Source: Serratia nevei
GTDB taxonomy: Bacteria; Pseudomonadota; Gammaproteobacteria; Enterobacterales; Enterobacteriaceae
DNA length: 64,000 bases
Direction of reading: 5' to 3'
Assembly (NCBI RefSeq): GCF_024160145.1
Contig: NZ_JAMYWQ010000021.1
Coordinates: 1 to 64,000 of the forward strand
Part shown: positions 44,894 to 54,021 of the stretch, piece by piece
Position numbering within the stretch: the first letter of the stretch is position 1
How the letters are laid out: each line of letters begins with the position of its first letter
Made by a program: the position numbers and the translations under genes
The notes under the pieces: generated by a model
Told to the model about the DNA's origin: nothing
The model's input: only the letters and a program-made list of their open reading frames with translations
Database searches by the model: none

Positions 44894-47365
44894 ATGATTA
44901 TGCCAAGTATCGCCAACAACAAAAAGTCGGTGCTGTTTTTCTGTTTTTTATCCTCACCGGTTGCACTGGCAGAGGACTACTTTGAGCCTTCTGCATTAAA
45001 CAGAAATTATCAGAAAGTTGCTGACTTATCCCATTTCAACAATCCGAGCGATCAATTGCCTGGTGAGTATTGGGTGGATATCTATTTAAACAACGCTTTT
45101 TTTGTTAATCAGAAAGTGGCGTTTTTTCGCGTTGCCGGTGCTTTGCAACCTCGCATCCATCGAAACGATCTTGAAAATTTCGGCATCCAACTTGACGCAT
45201 TGAAAGTAACGACGAGTGAAAACAGTATAGCCTCTCACCCTATCAATGAGATGATTCCGGGCAGCTATGCAAAATTTGACTTCAATCGCCAAAGATTAGA
45301 CTTAAACATTCCTCAGGCTTATCTTAAAAACCAGCCGCGGGATTGGGTAAACCCGACGCTTTGGGATGATGGCATAAACGCCTTCCTGATGGATTACAGC
45401 TTCAGCGGCACCGAATCATGGCAGCATGGGAATGCAAAGACCGGTGACAATCAATATTTGAACCTGCGCAGCGGTGCAAACTTCGGTGCCTGGCGATTGA
45501 GAAACTACTCCACCTACTCAAGCCAAAACAGCACCAAATGGAAAAGCATCAATTCCTATGCTGAGCGAGGGTTTAGAGACAGTAAAAGCACTTTGACCGT
45601 GGGTGATAGTTCAACCTCTGGCGACGTCTTTGACAGTTTTCAATTTCGCGGCCTGAAACTCGCGAGCGACCCCTCAATGATCCCTGACAGCCAACGGGGC
45701 TTCGCCCCCACGGTGCGAGGCGTCGCGCAAAGCAATGCCGAAGTCATTGTGAAGCAAAATGGCTACATCATTTATCAAACTCATGTGCCCGCAGGAAGTT
45801 TTGAAATAACAGATATTTACCCCACCACTTCCAGCGGTGGGCTGCAAGTAATCATCAAGGAGGCAGATGGTTCAGAACGCAGTTTCTTTCAACCCTTTTC
45901 CGCAGTGCCCATCATGCTGCGAGAAGGCATGAAAAAAAATGAATTAACGCTAGGCGAGTACCGCACTGCACAACACGATAAATCTAAATATAAATTTCTT
46001 CAGCAGTCATTAATTTATGGTCTTAGAGACGATAAAACGCTCTATGGGGGCGCAATCATCTCAGAAAAACACCAGGGAATCTCTTCCGGCATCGGCAGCA
46101 GCTTGAAAAAGCTCGGATCATTTTCAGCCGATGTCACCCATACTAAAAGCCGGCTCATTACGGGCACTGCCCGTTCGGGGCAACAATATCGGATCCAGTA
46201 CGCAAAAAACCTTGAAACCACGGGTACTAACTTCACGCTTGCAGGATATCGATACTCGACATCGGGCTATTTAAACTTTTCTGAATTTAGCGACATGAAT
46301 ACCAACCTTGAGAAAAAGTGGCTTGCGCGTGACATAAAAAGAAGCAAGCTGGTACTCAATATTAACCAACCCATTCGCGATTTCGGTAGTCTCTACCTCA
46401 ACGGTTATCAACAGAACTACTGGCATAACAGCAGCGTTGAGAAGAATTTTCTGCTTGGGTTCTCAACCAGTCAGCGTGGCATTAGCTACAATCTTGCGTT
46501 GAGTTACAATAGCGGCCCTTATACGGATAAACCCGACAAGATTGCCACACTTAACGTTCAGATCCCGCTGAACAAATGGCAATCGAACAGCTGGGCTAAC
46601 TATACCGCCAGCAAGAACAGCAAGGGCAAGTTCAATCAGCAATTAGGTTTGAGCGGAACGGCCCTGGAAAATAACCAGCTCAGTTATAACGTCTCGGCCT
46701 CACAAAGCAGCACCAGATCCGGCCCCTCCGGCAACGGCTCTGCTTACTATCGCGGCGGGTATGGTGAAGTCGGGGCCGGATACAGCTTTGATCAAAATAT
46801 GCAGCGGGTTAATTACAGCCTACGCGGCGGCGCCATCGTCCATAGCAACGGCATTACATTATCGCAATCGCTGGGTGATACTGTTGCTTTAGTTAAAGTA
46901 CCCAATGCCCATAATATTGAAGTGATTAACAGTGTCGGCGTCAAAACTGACTCTCGTGGCTATGCGGTAGTACCTTACATCAGCAGTTATCATAAGAATC
47001 GGATTTCCTTAAATCCGCAAAGCTTTGGCGATGACATTGAAATAGCAAAGAACAGCAAGATTGTCATCCCGACCAAAGGCGCTGTTGTAACTGCCCACTT
47101 TAAATCTAACATCGGCAATAGAATCATCTTAAAGCTGCAACACAATACCGACGCAATCCCATTCGGTGCCGTCGCTACGCTGCAAGGAGAAAATGAAAAG
47201 ACGGGGATCGTAGGAAATGATAATAGCGTTTATATGAGCGGCATGCCTGACTCAGGAAAGGTGTTGGTTCATTGGGAGGGGAAGCAACGCTGCCAAGGCA
47301 GTTATGCTATTACAGCTAAAGAGTCTGAATCAAAAATAAAAATGCTCAATATGATATGTAAATAG
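44894..47365 (+). CDS. Outer-membrane fimbrial usher
   Basis: 823 residues: signal sequence, N-terminal chaperone-binding domain (about 25-150, with VDIYLNNAFF), a 24-strand barrel with plug, and C-terminal domains ending in GKQRCQGSYAITA and MICK. The region FAPTVRGVAQSNAEVIVKQNG is the usher signature. It is the secretion pore of the fimbria and starts 22 bp after the chaperone gene. It is complete. Confidence 0.95.
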   Translation: MIMPSIANNKKSVLFFCFLSSPVALAEDYFEPSALNRNYQKVADLSHFNNPSDQLPGEYWVDIYLNNAFFVNQKVAFFRVAGALQPRIHRNDLENFGIQLDALKVTTSENSIASHPINEMIPGSYAKFDFNRQRLDLNIPQAYLKNQPRDWVNPTLWDDGINAFLMDYSFSGTESWQHGNAKTGDNQYLNLRSGANFGAWRLRNYSTYSSQNSTKWKSINSYAERGFRDSKSTLTVGDSSTSGDVFDSFQFRGLKLASDPSMIPDSQRGFAPTVRGVAQSNAEVIVKQNGYIIYQTHVPAGSFEITDIYPTTSSGGLQVIIKEADGSERSFFQPFSAVPIMLREGMKKNELTLGEYRTAQHDKSKYKFLQQSLIYGLRDDKTLYGGAIISEKHQGISSGIGSSLKKLGSFSADVTHTKSRLITGTARSGQQYRIQYAKNLETTGTNFTLAGYRYSTSGYLNFSEFSDMNTNLEKKWLARDIKRSKLVLNINQPIRDFGSLYLNGYQQNYWHNSSVEKNFLLGFSTSQRGISYNLALSYNSGPYTDKPDKIATLNVQIPLNKWQSNSWANYTASKNSKGKFNQQLGLSGTALENNQLSYNVSASQSSTRSGPSGNGSAYYRGGYGEVGAGYSFDQNMQRVNYSLRGGAIVHSNGITLSQSLGDTVALVKVPNAHNIEVINSVGVKTDSRGYAVVPYISSYHKNRISLNPQSFGDDIEIAKNSKIVIPTKGAVVTAHFKSNIGNRIILKLQHNTDAIPFGAVATLQGENEKTGIVGNDNSVYMSGMPDSGKVLVHWEGKQRCQGSYAITAKESESKIKMLNMICK

Positions 47366-47514
47366 CTTTGAATTATCGATAAAAGCACATTGTGTCACAT
47401 GCAGGATAAAAATCGCAGGATTTTTCCGGCTAATACTCGAGCAGCCCGCAATGAGCTAAACGTCAGGCAACCAAGGCGTGTTTATAATCAAAAAGCATAG
47501 CGTAGAGAAACGAC

Positions 47515-47724
47515 ATGATGAAAGCAGCCGTGATTATTTACATACTGATGTTCGCATCTGTTCTGTTGATATTATCAAATATAAACACTTACTGGTTTTG
47601 TGAGCAATCTTGCAATCCCATTCAAGACAAAAAAAATGCCCCACAAGAGTTCAATAGAGACACCATGTCAGCCGAACCGTTGTTATCTTCATCACTGCAT
47701 GGTAAACGCTTCATTAGCGGTTGA
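47515..47724 (+). CDS. Possible small membrane protein between usher and adhesin
   Basis: 69 codons starting MMKAAVIIYILMFASVLLIL, one membrane helix, then a short polar tail with two Cys. A weak GAGA site precedes it. It lies in the operon direction and ends 13 bp before the first adhesin ATG, so it could couple translation. It could also be chance; no family is recognised. Confidence 0.35.
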   Translation: MMKAAVIIYILMFASVLLILSNINTYWFCEQSCNPIQDKKNAPQEFNRDTMSAEPLLSSSLHGKRFISG

Positions 47725-47737
47725 AAGGGAAAAGACA

Positions 47738-48727
47738 ATGATAGGAAGAAAATTATTAAATAGAGCAAAGTTAATATTGAACGGAAGTATCTCGATTGCT
47801 CTGGTTTTTTTATACTCAGAAAAGACTTATGCCGGAGATGAAGACTGTCGGGCAATGTATCATATACCGCCATATATTAGCCAGAGTCCGATCGTTGTTC
47901 CGGCAGATGCGCCAAACGGGGCGGTGCTGGGGCAAGGCGAATTCAATTTTTCCGTTAAAGTACTGTCAAATGGCGAAGCGATTCTGGGATACGGCCATTT
48001 TGTGGTGCAACCGTTCACCTACCTGACCTCAACCGGTTTTAAACACAATGGTATCCCTGTCTATAAAACCTCTTGGGAAGGCATAGGCATTGCAATGTCA
48101 TTAAATAATCATGCCGGCATTCCAGAGTTTTCTGGGCCTAATCCAACGCCACCTTATTATATACTTTCGGCCAATTTTAAATACTACCTCGTAAAAATCG
48201 GAGATATTAAATCGGGTGTGATGCCGCAGTTTGAGCCATTTCTGATGAACTATGCATGCTTGCGGATTGCCGGCAGAGCATTTAGACTCGGGCATCCAAA
48301 GTTTCCCGCTACCAACGTCTCAGTAGAAGGTTGTCGATTAACCACACCAACCAAATACGTCCATTTGGGAGAAGTTAATAAAAAAGATTTCTCCGGCATT
48401 GGAAGTACCACTGGCGAAACGCCATTCGATATGACTTTAGAGTGTAACTCAAATACCAAAGTAGACCTGGAAATCAAAGGGCAAACGGTGAGTGGAAACA
48501 GCCAGGTATTGGCGATTAATCATACTGACGAAGCGGCCAAAGGCGTCGGATTGCAGATTCTGCGCAACGGCGTTCCATTTGATTTAGGCAACAAAATTAA
48601 TGCATTAGATACAACGCTGCTCGGACAGAATTCGCTTTCTTTTCTGGCAAGATTTTACCAAACGGAGGCGAACATAACGCCGGGAGACGTGAGTGCCATC
48701 GCCCAATTCACCGTTTCATATCGATAG
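47738..48727 (+). CDS. Two-domain fimbrial tip adhesin 1
   Basis: 329 residues. After a signal peptide, a unique N-terminal domain (about 30-175, starting EDCRAMYHIPPYISQSPIVV) should bind the receptor. The C-terminal domain (about 190-329) is a pilin domain: VEGCRLTTPTKYVHLGEV, a second Cys in MTLECNSNTKVDLEIKG, and the end AIAQFTVSYR for chaperone docking. This layout is that of FimH-like adhesins. ATG 47738 follows AAGGGA. A paralogue follows at 48961. Confidence 0.85.
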   Translation: MIGRKLLNRAKLILNGSISIALVFLYSEKTYAGDEDCRAMYHIPPYISQSPIVVPADAPNGAVLGQGEFNFSVKVLSNGEAILGYGHFVVQPFTYLTSTGFKHNGIPVYKTSWEGIGIAMSLNNHAGIPEFSGPNPTPPYYILSANFKYYLVKIGDIKSGVMPQFEPFLMNYACLRIAGRAFRLGHPKFPATNVSVEGCRLTTPTKYVHLGEVNKKDFSGIGSTTGETPFDMTLECNSNTKVDLEIKGQTVSGNSQVLAINHTDEAAKGVGLQILRNGVPFDLGNKINALDTTLLGQNSLSFLARFYQTEANITPGDVSAIAQFTVSYR

Positions 48728-48960
48728 CCCTCTGTGGAACAAGAGGGGCTCCAAGCCACATTGGCGCATAAACGGCGCCTCTGTTCCGTGCGCCCAGTGC
48801 TTCAGTATGCAATATCAGTCATATCAAAAATATTCATACAACTAACGCTAGAAAACTACATGATAGCCGAAGGATGAGCGGCCATCGTTTATATAAAAAA
48901 ATTGATAGATAAAAATAACACTATGCACAGTTCGCGCAATATCTAATAGGAAAAGTGAAT

Positions 48961-49935
48961 ATGCCAACGCTATTTAAAACAACAGCTATAGCCAGGATCG
49001 CTGGCATCCTGGCCTTATTATTTTCCTTTTCAGCCCAAAGTGAGGGCGATTGCTATGCGATATGGCATCATCCGCTAAAAATCGAGCAATCCGGCATTAC
49101 CGTCCCGGCAGGCGCTAAGGTCGGCGATCTTATCGGTCGTGGGGAATCTTACTTTTCCGTCAGGCTGTTGGCGAATGCCATACAGTTCTCCTTTGGCGAA
49201 CCCGGCGATCTGGTGTTGCAAGCCTATACCCACTTGACTGCGACAGCATTACAATACCACGGTATTCCCGTCTATCAGACTGGTTGGCATGGGGTCGGCA
49301 TTGCTATGTCGCTCAATGACCAGCCGGGGCTTTGGGATATTTATGCGCCGCGTAATACCCCCGTGAACTATGTTGTTGGCGGAAACTTCAAATATTATCT
49401 GATCAAGACCGGCGACATACAACCTGGTGCCATGTCTGCATTTTCCCCTTTCTCCTTTAACTATACCTGCTTGAGAGCAACCAACGCCAGACGGCTGGGT
49501 GAAACCTATTTTCCTGCCGTCAATATCGCAGTGGAAGGTTGCCGCCTCAGCACGCCGTCGAAACAGGTTTTTCTGGCAAAAATCAACCGGCGAACGCTCT
49601 CTGGTATAGGGGGCACGGCGGGAAATACTCCTTTTAACATCGCGATGGACTGCAATGTCAACACTAAAGTCGATCTGGAAATACGCGGTGACATGGCTAA
49701 TGGCAATCGTCAGGTATTGGCGGTTATCCCATCAAAAGAGGCGGCCACCGGCGTTGGTCTGCAGATACTGCGTAACGGCATTCCCTTTGAGTTGGGGGCT
49801 AAAGTAGGCATGCTGAACCAGACGCTGGTAGGTATAAATGAAATCCCGCTCAGCGTGCAATATTATCAAACGGAAGAAAAAGTTACGCCAGGAGAAGTCA
49901 ATGCCGTGGCGCAGTTCACCGTATCCTATCGCTAG
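48961..49935 (+). CDS. Two-domain fimbrial tip adhesin 2 (paralogue)
   Basis: 324 residues with the same layout as the preceding gene: signal peptide, N-terminal receptor domain starting GDCYAIWHHPLKIEQSGITV, and pilin domain VEGCRLSTPSKQVFLAKI ... AVAQFTVSYR. The two proteins share motifs along the full length (HGIPVYQTGWHGVGIAMSLN against NGIPVYKTSWEGIGIAMSLN) but differ in the putative binding loops. I prefer ATG 48961, 9 bp after AGGA, to a GTG at 48955. It is the last gene of the operon, after a 233-bp gap. Confidence 0.85.
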   Translation: MPTLFKTTAIARIAGILALLFSFSAQSEGDCYAIWHHPLKIEQSGITVPAGAKVGDLIGRGESYFSVRLLANAIQFSFGEPGDLVLQAYTHLTATALQYHGIPVYQTGWHGVGIAMSLNDQPGLWDIYAPRNTPVNYVVGGNFKYYLIKTGDIQPGAMSAFSPFSFNYTCLRATNARRLGETYFPAVNIAVEGCRLSTPSKQVFLAKINRRTLSGIGGTAGNTPFNIAMDCNVNTKVDLEIRGDMANGNRQVLAVIPSKEAATGVGLQILRNGIPFELGAKVGMLNQTLVGINEIPLSVQYYQTEEKVTPGEVNAVAQFTVSYR

Positions 49936-50026
49936 TTTTGGTGAACTGGCGGTATAACTCCTATCTATCGGAAAGCCAGAGTCATTTTTCCAAGCGTCAG
50001 GCAAGCATTAGACGCACGCATAAAGC

Positions 50027-50054
50027 AAAAAGCCGACCCTGAGGTCGGCTTTTT
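50027..50054. terminator. Bidirectional terminator, fimbrial operon and tRNA-Ala
   Basis: AAAAAGCCGACC, loop CTGA, GGTCGGCTTTTT. It ends the plus-strand adhesin gene and the minus-strand tRNA-Ala operon. Confidence 0.9.
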
Positions 50055-50060
50055 AAATGG

Positions 50061-50136
<76 letters not shown>

Positions 50137-50196
50137 ACAAAAGTGGTACGCGTTGACCGGCGTTACGGTATTCCCCAACCTCTCTGAGAAGAAGGT

Positions 50197-50272
<76 letters not shown>

Positions 50273-50306
50273 GTTCCACAATCACTTTGTGCTGTGAACG
50301 GGGCGC

Positions 50307-50335
50307 ATAATATGAAACCCGCTCTAAGCTGTCAA
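50307..50335 (-). promoter_or_regulatory. Promoter of the tRNA-Ala operon
   Basis: On the minus strand TTGACA (50335-50330), 17-bp spacer, TATTAT (50312-50307), then a GCGCCCC discriminator typical of stringently controlled stable RNA promoters. The rest of 50336-50580 shows no gene. Confidence 0.8.
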
Positions 50336-50580
50336 CGGCTAAATTGAATTACTGAATCAAGCGTTGAAAAAGCCGCCAAATCAGCATGTTTGGCGCCAAA
50401 AAATCATCACTTCGCGCAGAGTTCATCCATTTTGCGCGCTATATCTCAAAATGGCAAAAGACCCTGCATATCACGTTGATTTTTAATTAACGGAATGTTA
50501 GCGAAATGCGCTTGAGTCGGACTCCCGAGCGGCATAGACTGCCCGCGCCATAAATTTCATTACTATAAACCGAGTCCGTC

Positions 50581-51366
50581 ATGTCTTTGCATTCACCAAA
50601 AGAAATCGCCGCCCTCGCCGTTCAGGCCGGGGTAAACAAAAGCCGCGCCCCTCTCGCTAATCTGTTGATTCTGGGCTTTCTCGCCGGCGCCTTTATCGCC
50701 ACCGGCTTTCTGCTGGATATTCACGTCATCGGCACCCTGCCGGCCGAATGGGGCTCTTTCGGCGCCCTGTTGGGTGCCGCGGTCTTTCCTATCGGTTTGA
50801 TCCTGACTATTTTGGCCGGCGGCGAACTGCTGACCGGCAATATGATGACCTTGCCGATGGCCTGGTTCGCCCGCGAAATCCCCGCCATCGCCGTGCTGCG
50901 CAATTGGTTTTGGGTCACCCTGGCCAACCTGGCCGGCAGCCTGGCCGTCGCCTATTTCTTCGGTCATCTGCTGGGCCTGACCGAAGGCGCGTTCTTGCAT
51001 AAGACGCTGGCGATCGCGCAGGCCAAAGTGGATGCGGACTTCCTGCACGCCTTCATTTCCGGCGTCGGCTGCAACTGGCTGGTGTGCCTGGCGGTGTGGT
51101 TAGCCTTCGCCAGCAAGGATGTGCCGGGCAAAGTGATCGGCATGTGGTTCCCGGTCATGGCTTTTGTCGCCATCGGCTTCCAGCACGTGGTGGCAAATAT
51201 GTTCATCATTCCGGCGGCCATCTTTGCCGGCGGCATGGGCTGGGAGCAGTATCTGCCCAATTTCGCCGCGGTATTTCTCGGCAACGCGCTGGGGGGCGCC
51301 GGCTTTGTCGGGCTGATGTATTTCCTCGCCTATCGTCCGGGACTGCCGGCCAGCGAGCAAGCCTGA
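50581..51366 (+). CDS. Formate/nitrite transporter family channel
   Basis: 261 residues, six membrane helices, FNT family. The signature segments are LAGGELLTGNMMTLPMAW (helix 2 break) and GVGCNWLVCLAVWLAF with the His of GFQHVVANMF, the central proton-relay His. It is shorter than YfdC, with no N-terminal extension, and nearer FocA/NirC in form, but I cannot tell formate from nitrite. No nirBD or pflB is adjacent. Confidence 0.88.
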   Translation: MSLHSPKEIAALAVQAGVNKSRAPLANLLILGFLAGAFIATGFLLDIHVIGTLPAEWGSFGALLGAAVFPIGLILTILAGGELLTGNMMTLPMAWFAREIPAIAVLRNWFWVTLANLAGSLAVAYFFGHLLGLTEGAFLHKTLAIAQAKVDADFLHAFISGVGCNWLVCLAVWLAFASKDVPGKVIGMWFPVMAFVAIGFQHVVANMFIIPAAIFAGGMGWEQYLPNFAAVFLGNALGGAGFVGLMYFLAYRPGLPASEQA

Positions 51367-51378
51367 CAAGCCGCCATG

Positions 51379-51412
51379 AAAAAAGCCCCGGGATCGCTCC
51401 ACGGGGCTTTTT
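51379..51412. terminator. Bidirectional terminator, FNT gene and gltX
   Basis: AAAAAGCCCCG, loop, CGGGGCTTTTT between convergent genes. Confidence 0.9.
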
Positions 51413-51434
51413 CATTTATGGCGTATCAGCCTAA

Positions 51435-52850
51435 TCAGGCTTGTGCCTCACGCTCGGCGATGTAGGCCAGCGCCATGTCGATGCGCTGCAGAGATCGCTT
51501 CTGGCCGATCGCATGCACGGTTACATCCATGCCCGGCGACTGGCCGGCACCGGTCACCGCGACGCGCAGCGGCATGCCGACTTTACCCATGCCGACACCC
51601 AGTTCATCCGCCGTGCCCTGAATGGCGTCGTGCACGTTTTCCGGCGTCCAGACGGTGATGGCGGCCAGCTTGGCGCGCACCGCTTCCAGCGGTTGACGCG
51701 CCACCGGGCGCAGGTGTTTCTTGGCCGCGTCGGCGTCGAACTCGCTAAAGTCTTCATAGAAGTAACGGCAAGACTCCGCCATCTCTTTCAGCGTTTTGCA
51801 ACGTTCACCCAGCAGCTTGACGATGTCCTTCAGCTCTGGGCCATTGCGGGTTTCAAGGCCCAGTTGCTCAACGTGCCACGCCAGATGCACCGCCACTTCT
51901 TCCGCCGGCATATGGTTGATGTAGTGGTGGTTCAGCCACTGCAGCTTCTCGGTATTGAACGCGCTGGCGGATTTGTTGATCGCTTCCAGCGTGAAGAACT
52001 CTTTCATCTCCTCGATGGAGAAGATCTCCTGATCGCCGTGGGACCAGCCCAGACGCACCAGGTAGTTCAGCAGCGCCTGCGGCAGATAGCCGTCGTCGCG
52101 GTACTGCATAACGCCCACCGCACCGTGGCGCTTGGACAGCTTTTTGCCGTCGTCGCCGAGGATCATCGACACGTGCGCGTATTCCGGCACCGGCGCGCCC
52201 AGCGCTTTGAGAATGTTGATCTGGCGCGGGGTGTTGTTGATGTGGTCTTCGCCGCGGATCACATGGGTGATTTCCATGTCCCAGTCATCGACGACGACGC
52301 AGAAGTTATAGGTTGGCGAACCGTCGGTGCGGCGGATGATCAGATCGTCCAGCTCCTGGTTGCTGAATTCGATCGGGCCGCGAATCTTGTCGTCGAAGAT
52401 CACCGAACCTTCCTGCGGGTTGCGGAAGCGCACCACGTGCGGCTCGTCGTCGGCGTGGCTGCACTGGCTGTCGCGGCAGTGGCCGTCGTAACGCGGCTTC
52501 TCGCCGTTTTCCATCTGCTTCTCGCGCAGCGCTTCCAGGCGTTCCTTGGAGCAATAGCATTTATAGGCGGTGCCCTGTTCCAGCATCTCGTCGATGACCG
52601 CGTTGTAGCGATCGAAACGCTTGGTCTGGAAATACGGGCCTTCATCCCAATCCAGGTTCAACCAGTTCATGCCATCCATAATTGCGTCGATCGCGTCCTG
52701 GGTGGAGCGTTCCAGATCAGTATCTTCGATACGCAGAACGAACTCACCGCCCGCATGGCGGCTGAACAACCAGGAATACAGTGCGGTACGCGCGCCGCCG
52801 ACGTGAAGATAGCCGGTCGGGCTCGGTGCAAAACGGGTTTTGATTTTCAT
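51435..52850 (-). CDS. gltX: Glutamyl-tRNA synthetase
   Basis: 471 residues, equal to E. coli GltX. Class I motifs: the HIGH-like HVGG in [17 protein letters not shown] and the KMSKS-like KLSKRHG. The zinc-site cysteines are in KCYCSKE and HCRDSQC. ATG 52850 starts [11 protein letters not shown]; upstream in-frame extension to 52940 is not part of the family. Convergent with the FNT gene and divergent from the tRNA-Val operon, as in E. coli. Confidence 0.98.
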   Translation of the reverse strand: MKIKTRFAPSPTGYLHVGGARTALYSWLFSRHAGGEFVLRIEDTDLERSTQDAIDAIMDGMNWLNLDWDEGPYFQTKRFDRYNAVIDEMLEQGTAYKCYCSKERLEALREKQMENGEKPRYDGHCRDSQCSHADDEPHVVRFRNPQEGSVIFDDKIRGPIEFSNQELDDLIIRRTDGSPTYNFCVVVDDWDMEITHVIRGEDHINNTPRQINILKALGAPVPEYAHVSMILGDDGKKLSKRHGAVGVMQYRDDGYLPQALLNYLVRLGWSHGDQEIFSIEEMKEFFTLEAINKSASAFNTEKLQWLNHHYINHMPAEEVAVHLAWHVEQLGLETRNGPELKDIVKLLGERCKTLKEMAESCRYFYEDFSEFDADAAKKHLRPVARQPLEAVRAKLAAITVWTPENVHDAIQGTADELGVGMGKVGMPLRVAVTGAGQSPGMDVTVHAIGQKRSLQRIDMALAYIAEREAQA

Positions 52851-53099
52851 TGGGTTCACTGCCTTATTACGCAACGCGTGTCGGCGGTTGCCGACGATTG
52901 CTCGGAATTGAAAAAAGAGTGGACGACATTGTATCACCACGCGCTAATTCCTCAACGCCGACACGATATTGCACCGGCCGATTTCGCGCGTTTTGCGGCG
53001 AGTTCCGCATAACGTTGCGCAAAGAATCAGCGCCGTTGGCGATAATTATCGCGCCCTGCCTAAATTTGCGGCGAACGATTGAAATCATTTTAAAAACCG

Positions 53100-53127
53100 T
53101 TGACTCACTTTGAACTATCCCTATAAT
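53100..53127 (+). promoter_or_regulatory. Promoter of the tRNA-Val/tRNA-Lys operon
   Basis: TTGACT (53100-53105), 16-bp spacer, TATAAT (53122-53127), followed by GCGACTCC, a GC-rich discriminator. Confidence 0.85.
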
Positions 53128-53144
53128 GCGACTCCAACAAGACG

Positions 53145-53220
53145 GGGCGATTAGCTCAGTTGGTAGAGCATCTCCTTTACACGGAGGGGGTCGGCGGTTC
53201 GAGCCCGTCATCGCCCACCA
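53145..53220 (+). tRNA. valU: tRNA-Val (UAC), copy 1
   Basis: 76 nt with anticodon TAC and encoded CCA. Acceptor stem GGGCGAT/ATCGCCC differs from the next two copies by one compensated pair. Confidence 0.97.
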
Positions 53221-53248
53221 TCTTGTTGAGAAAAATGAGAACGAATGA

Positions 53249-53324
53249 GGGTGATTAGCTCAGTTGGTAGAGCATCTCCTTTACACGGAGGGGGTCGGCG
53301 GTTCGAGCCCGTCATCACCCACCA
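53249..53324 (+). tRNA. valX: tRNA-Val (UAC), copy 2
   Basis: 76 nt, anticodon TAC, encoded CCA. Acceptor stem GGGTGAT/ATCACCC. 28-bp spacer from copy 1. Confidence 0.97.
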
Positions 53325-53363
53325 TCATTCTCTCGTTTAGCAGTAACCTGGAAGTCCTGAAGT

Positions 53364-53439
53364 GGGTGATTAGCTCAGTTGGTAGAGCATCTCCTTTACA
53401 CGGAGGGGGTCGGCGGTTCGAGCCCGTCATCACCCACCA
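53364..53439 (+). tRNA. valY: tRNA-Val (UAC), copy 3
   Basis: 76 nt, identical to copy 2. It lies 7 bp before tRNA-Lys, so the four tRNAs form one transcript as in E. coli valUXY-lysV. Confidence 0.97.
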
Positions 53440-53446
53440 CTTCTGC

Positions 53447-53522
53447 GGGTCGTTAGCTCAGTTGGTAGAGCAGTTGACTTTTAATCAATTGGTCGCAGGT
53501 TCGAATCCTGCACGACCCACCA
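53447..53522 (+). tRNA. lysV: tRNA-Lys (UUU)
   Basis: 76 nt, anticodon loop CTTTTAA with anticodon TTT, T-arm AGGTTCGAATCCT, encoded CCA. Its last 18 bases recur twice downstream in a tandem repeat. Confidence 0.97.
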
Positions 53523-53528
53523 ATTCAG

Positions 53529-53554
53529 AAAAAAGCGCCTTTTGGCGCTTTTTT
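53529..53554 (+). terminator. Terminator after tRNA-Lys (unit 1)
   Basis: AAAAAAGCGCC, loop TTTT, GGCGCTTTTTT. Near-identical copies occur about 197 and 396 bp further on (near 53727-53751 and 53926-53951). Confidence 0.92.
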
Positions 53555-53605
53555 CGCATCTGCACGCCAGAACCCGACTTTATCTTCTCGCCGACATAAT
53601 TTACC

Positions 53606-53715
53606 GAGTCGTGCCGGATGAGAACCTTAGAGGTTCGAGCATCGCGCAGCGATACGACAACGCGCAGCGTTGCCCGCAGGGTGAGGCCACAGGCCGAATC
53701 AATCCTGCACGACCC
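53606..53715 (+). ncRNA. Multi-hairpin RNA core, repeat unit 1
   Basis: GAGTCGTGCCGGAT (53606-53619) is nearly the reverse complement of the following tRNA-tail copy ATCCTGCACGACCC (53702-53715), with 12 of 14 matches. Inside lie small hairpins with three-base loops, ATCGC-GCA-GCGAT, CAACGC-GCA-GCGTTG, CCC-GCA-GGG and GGCC-ACA-GGCC, plus GAACC/GGTTC. Together they make a closed multi-branch fold. It is transcribed only if the tRNA terminator leaks. Confidence 0.5.
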
Positions 53716-53803
53716 ACCCATTCAGAGAAAAGCGCCTTTTGGCGCTTTTTTCGTTTCTGCGCCACCTAAACCCGACTTAATCTTCTTGCCGACAGAGTTC
53801 ACC

Positions 53804-53914
53804 GAGTCGTGCAGGATGAAGAACCGTAGAGGTTCGAGCATCGCGCAGCGATACGACAACGCGCAGCGTTGCCCGCAGGGTGAGGCCACAGGCCGAATCA
53901 ATCCTGCACGACCC
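53804..53914 (+). ncRNA. Multi-hairpin RNA core, repeat unit 2
   Basis: Second copy of the fold. Outer stem GAGTCGTGCAGGAT (53804-53817) pairs with ATCCTGCACGACCC (53901-53914), 13 of 14. Inner hairpins: GAACC/GGTTC (53821-53835), ATCGC/GCGAT (53840-53852), CAACGC/GCGTTG (53857-53871), CCC/GGG (53872-53880) and GGCC/GGCC (53884-53894). The inner part is almost unchanged from unit 1, while the flanks differ. Confidence 0.5.
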
Positions 53915-54008
53915 ACCCATTCAGAAAAAAGCGCCTTTTGGCGCTTTTTTCGCATCTGCCGTTCGCCTCCCCTTTCTTCTTTATTCATTCGCCACTTGCT
54001 GAGATACG

Positions 54009-54021
54009 AATGGTTATCATT
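54009..54021. promoter_or_regulatory. Fur-like box upstream of fepB
   Basis: On the minus strand AATGATAACCATT matches the Fur core AATGATAATCATT in 12 of 13 bases. It lies 97 bp before fepB and supports iron repression of the operon. Confidence 0.65.

Larger units (their letters stand above)
53504..53959 (+). repeat. Tandem ~198-bp repeat built on the tRNA-Lys 3' end
   Basis: The word AATCCTGCACGACCCACC (tRNA-Lys 3' end) occurs at 53504, 53701 and 53900, so the period is 197 and 199 bp. Each copy is followed by CATTCAGA or AATTCAGA and a terminator hairpin. Units 1 and 2 then continue with the same conserved stretch, ending GAGGCCACAGGCCGAATC. The third copy stops after the terminator, near 53959. 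It recalls the 178-bp repeats after E. coli tyrT, which also begin with the tRNA 3' end. Confidence 0.9.

Noticed and set aside
51441-53012. 523-codon plus-strand open frame
   Set aside because: Antisense to gltX, which is certain; the frame is a product of GC-rich third positions.
53145-53439. Regularly spaced near-identical repeats that resemble a CRISPR array
   Set aside because: The repeats are three complete tRNA-Val genes of 76 nt with cloverleaf and CCA ends.
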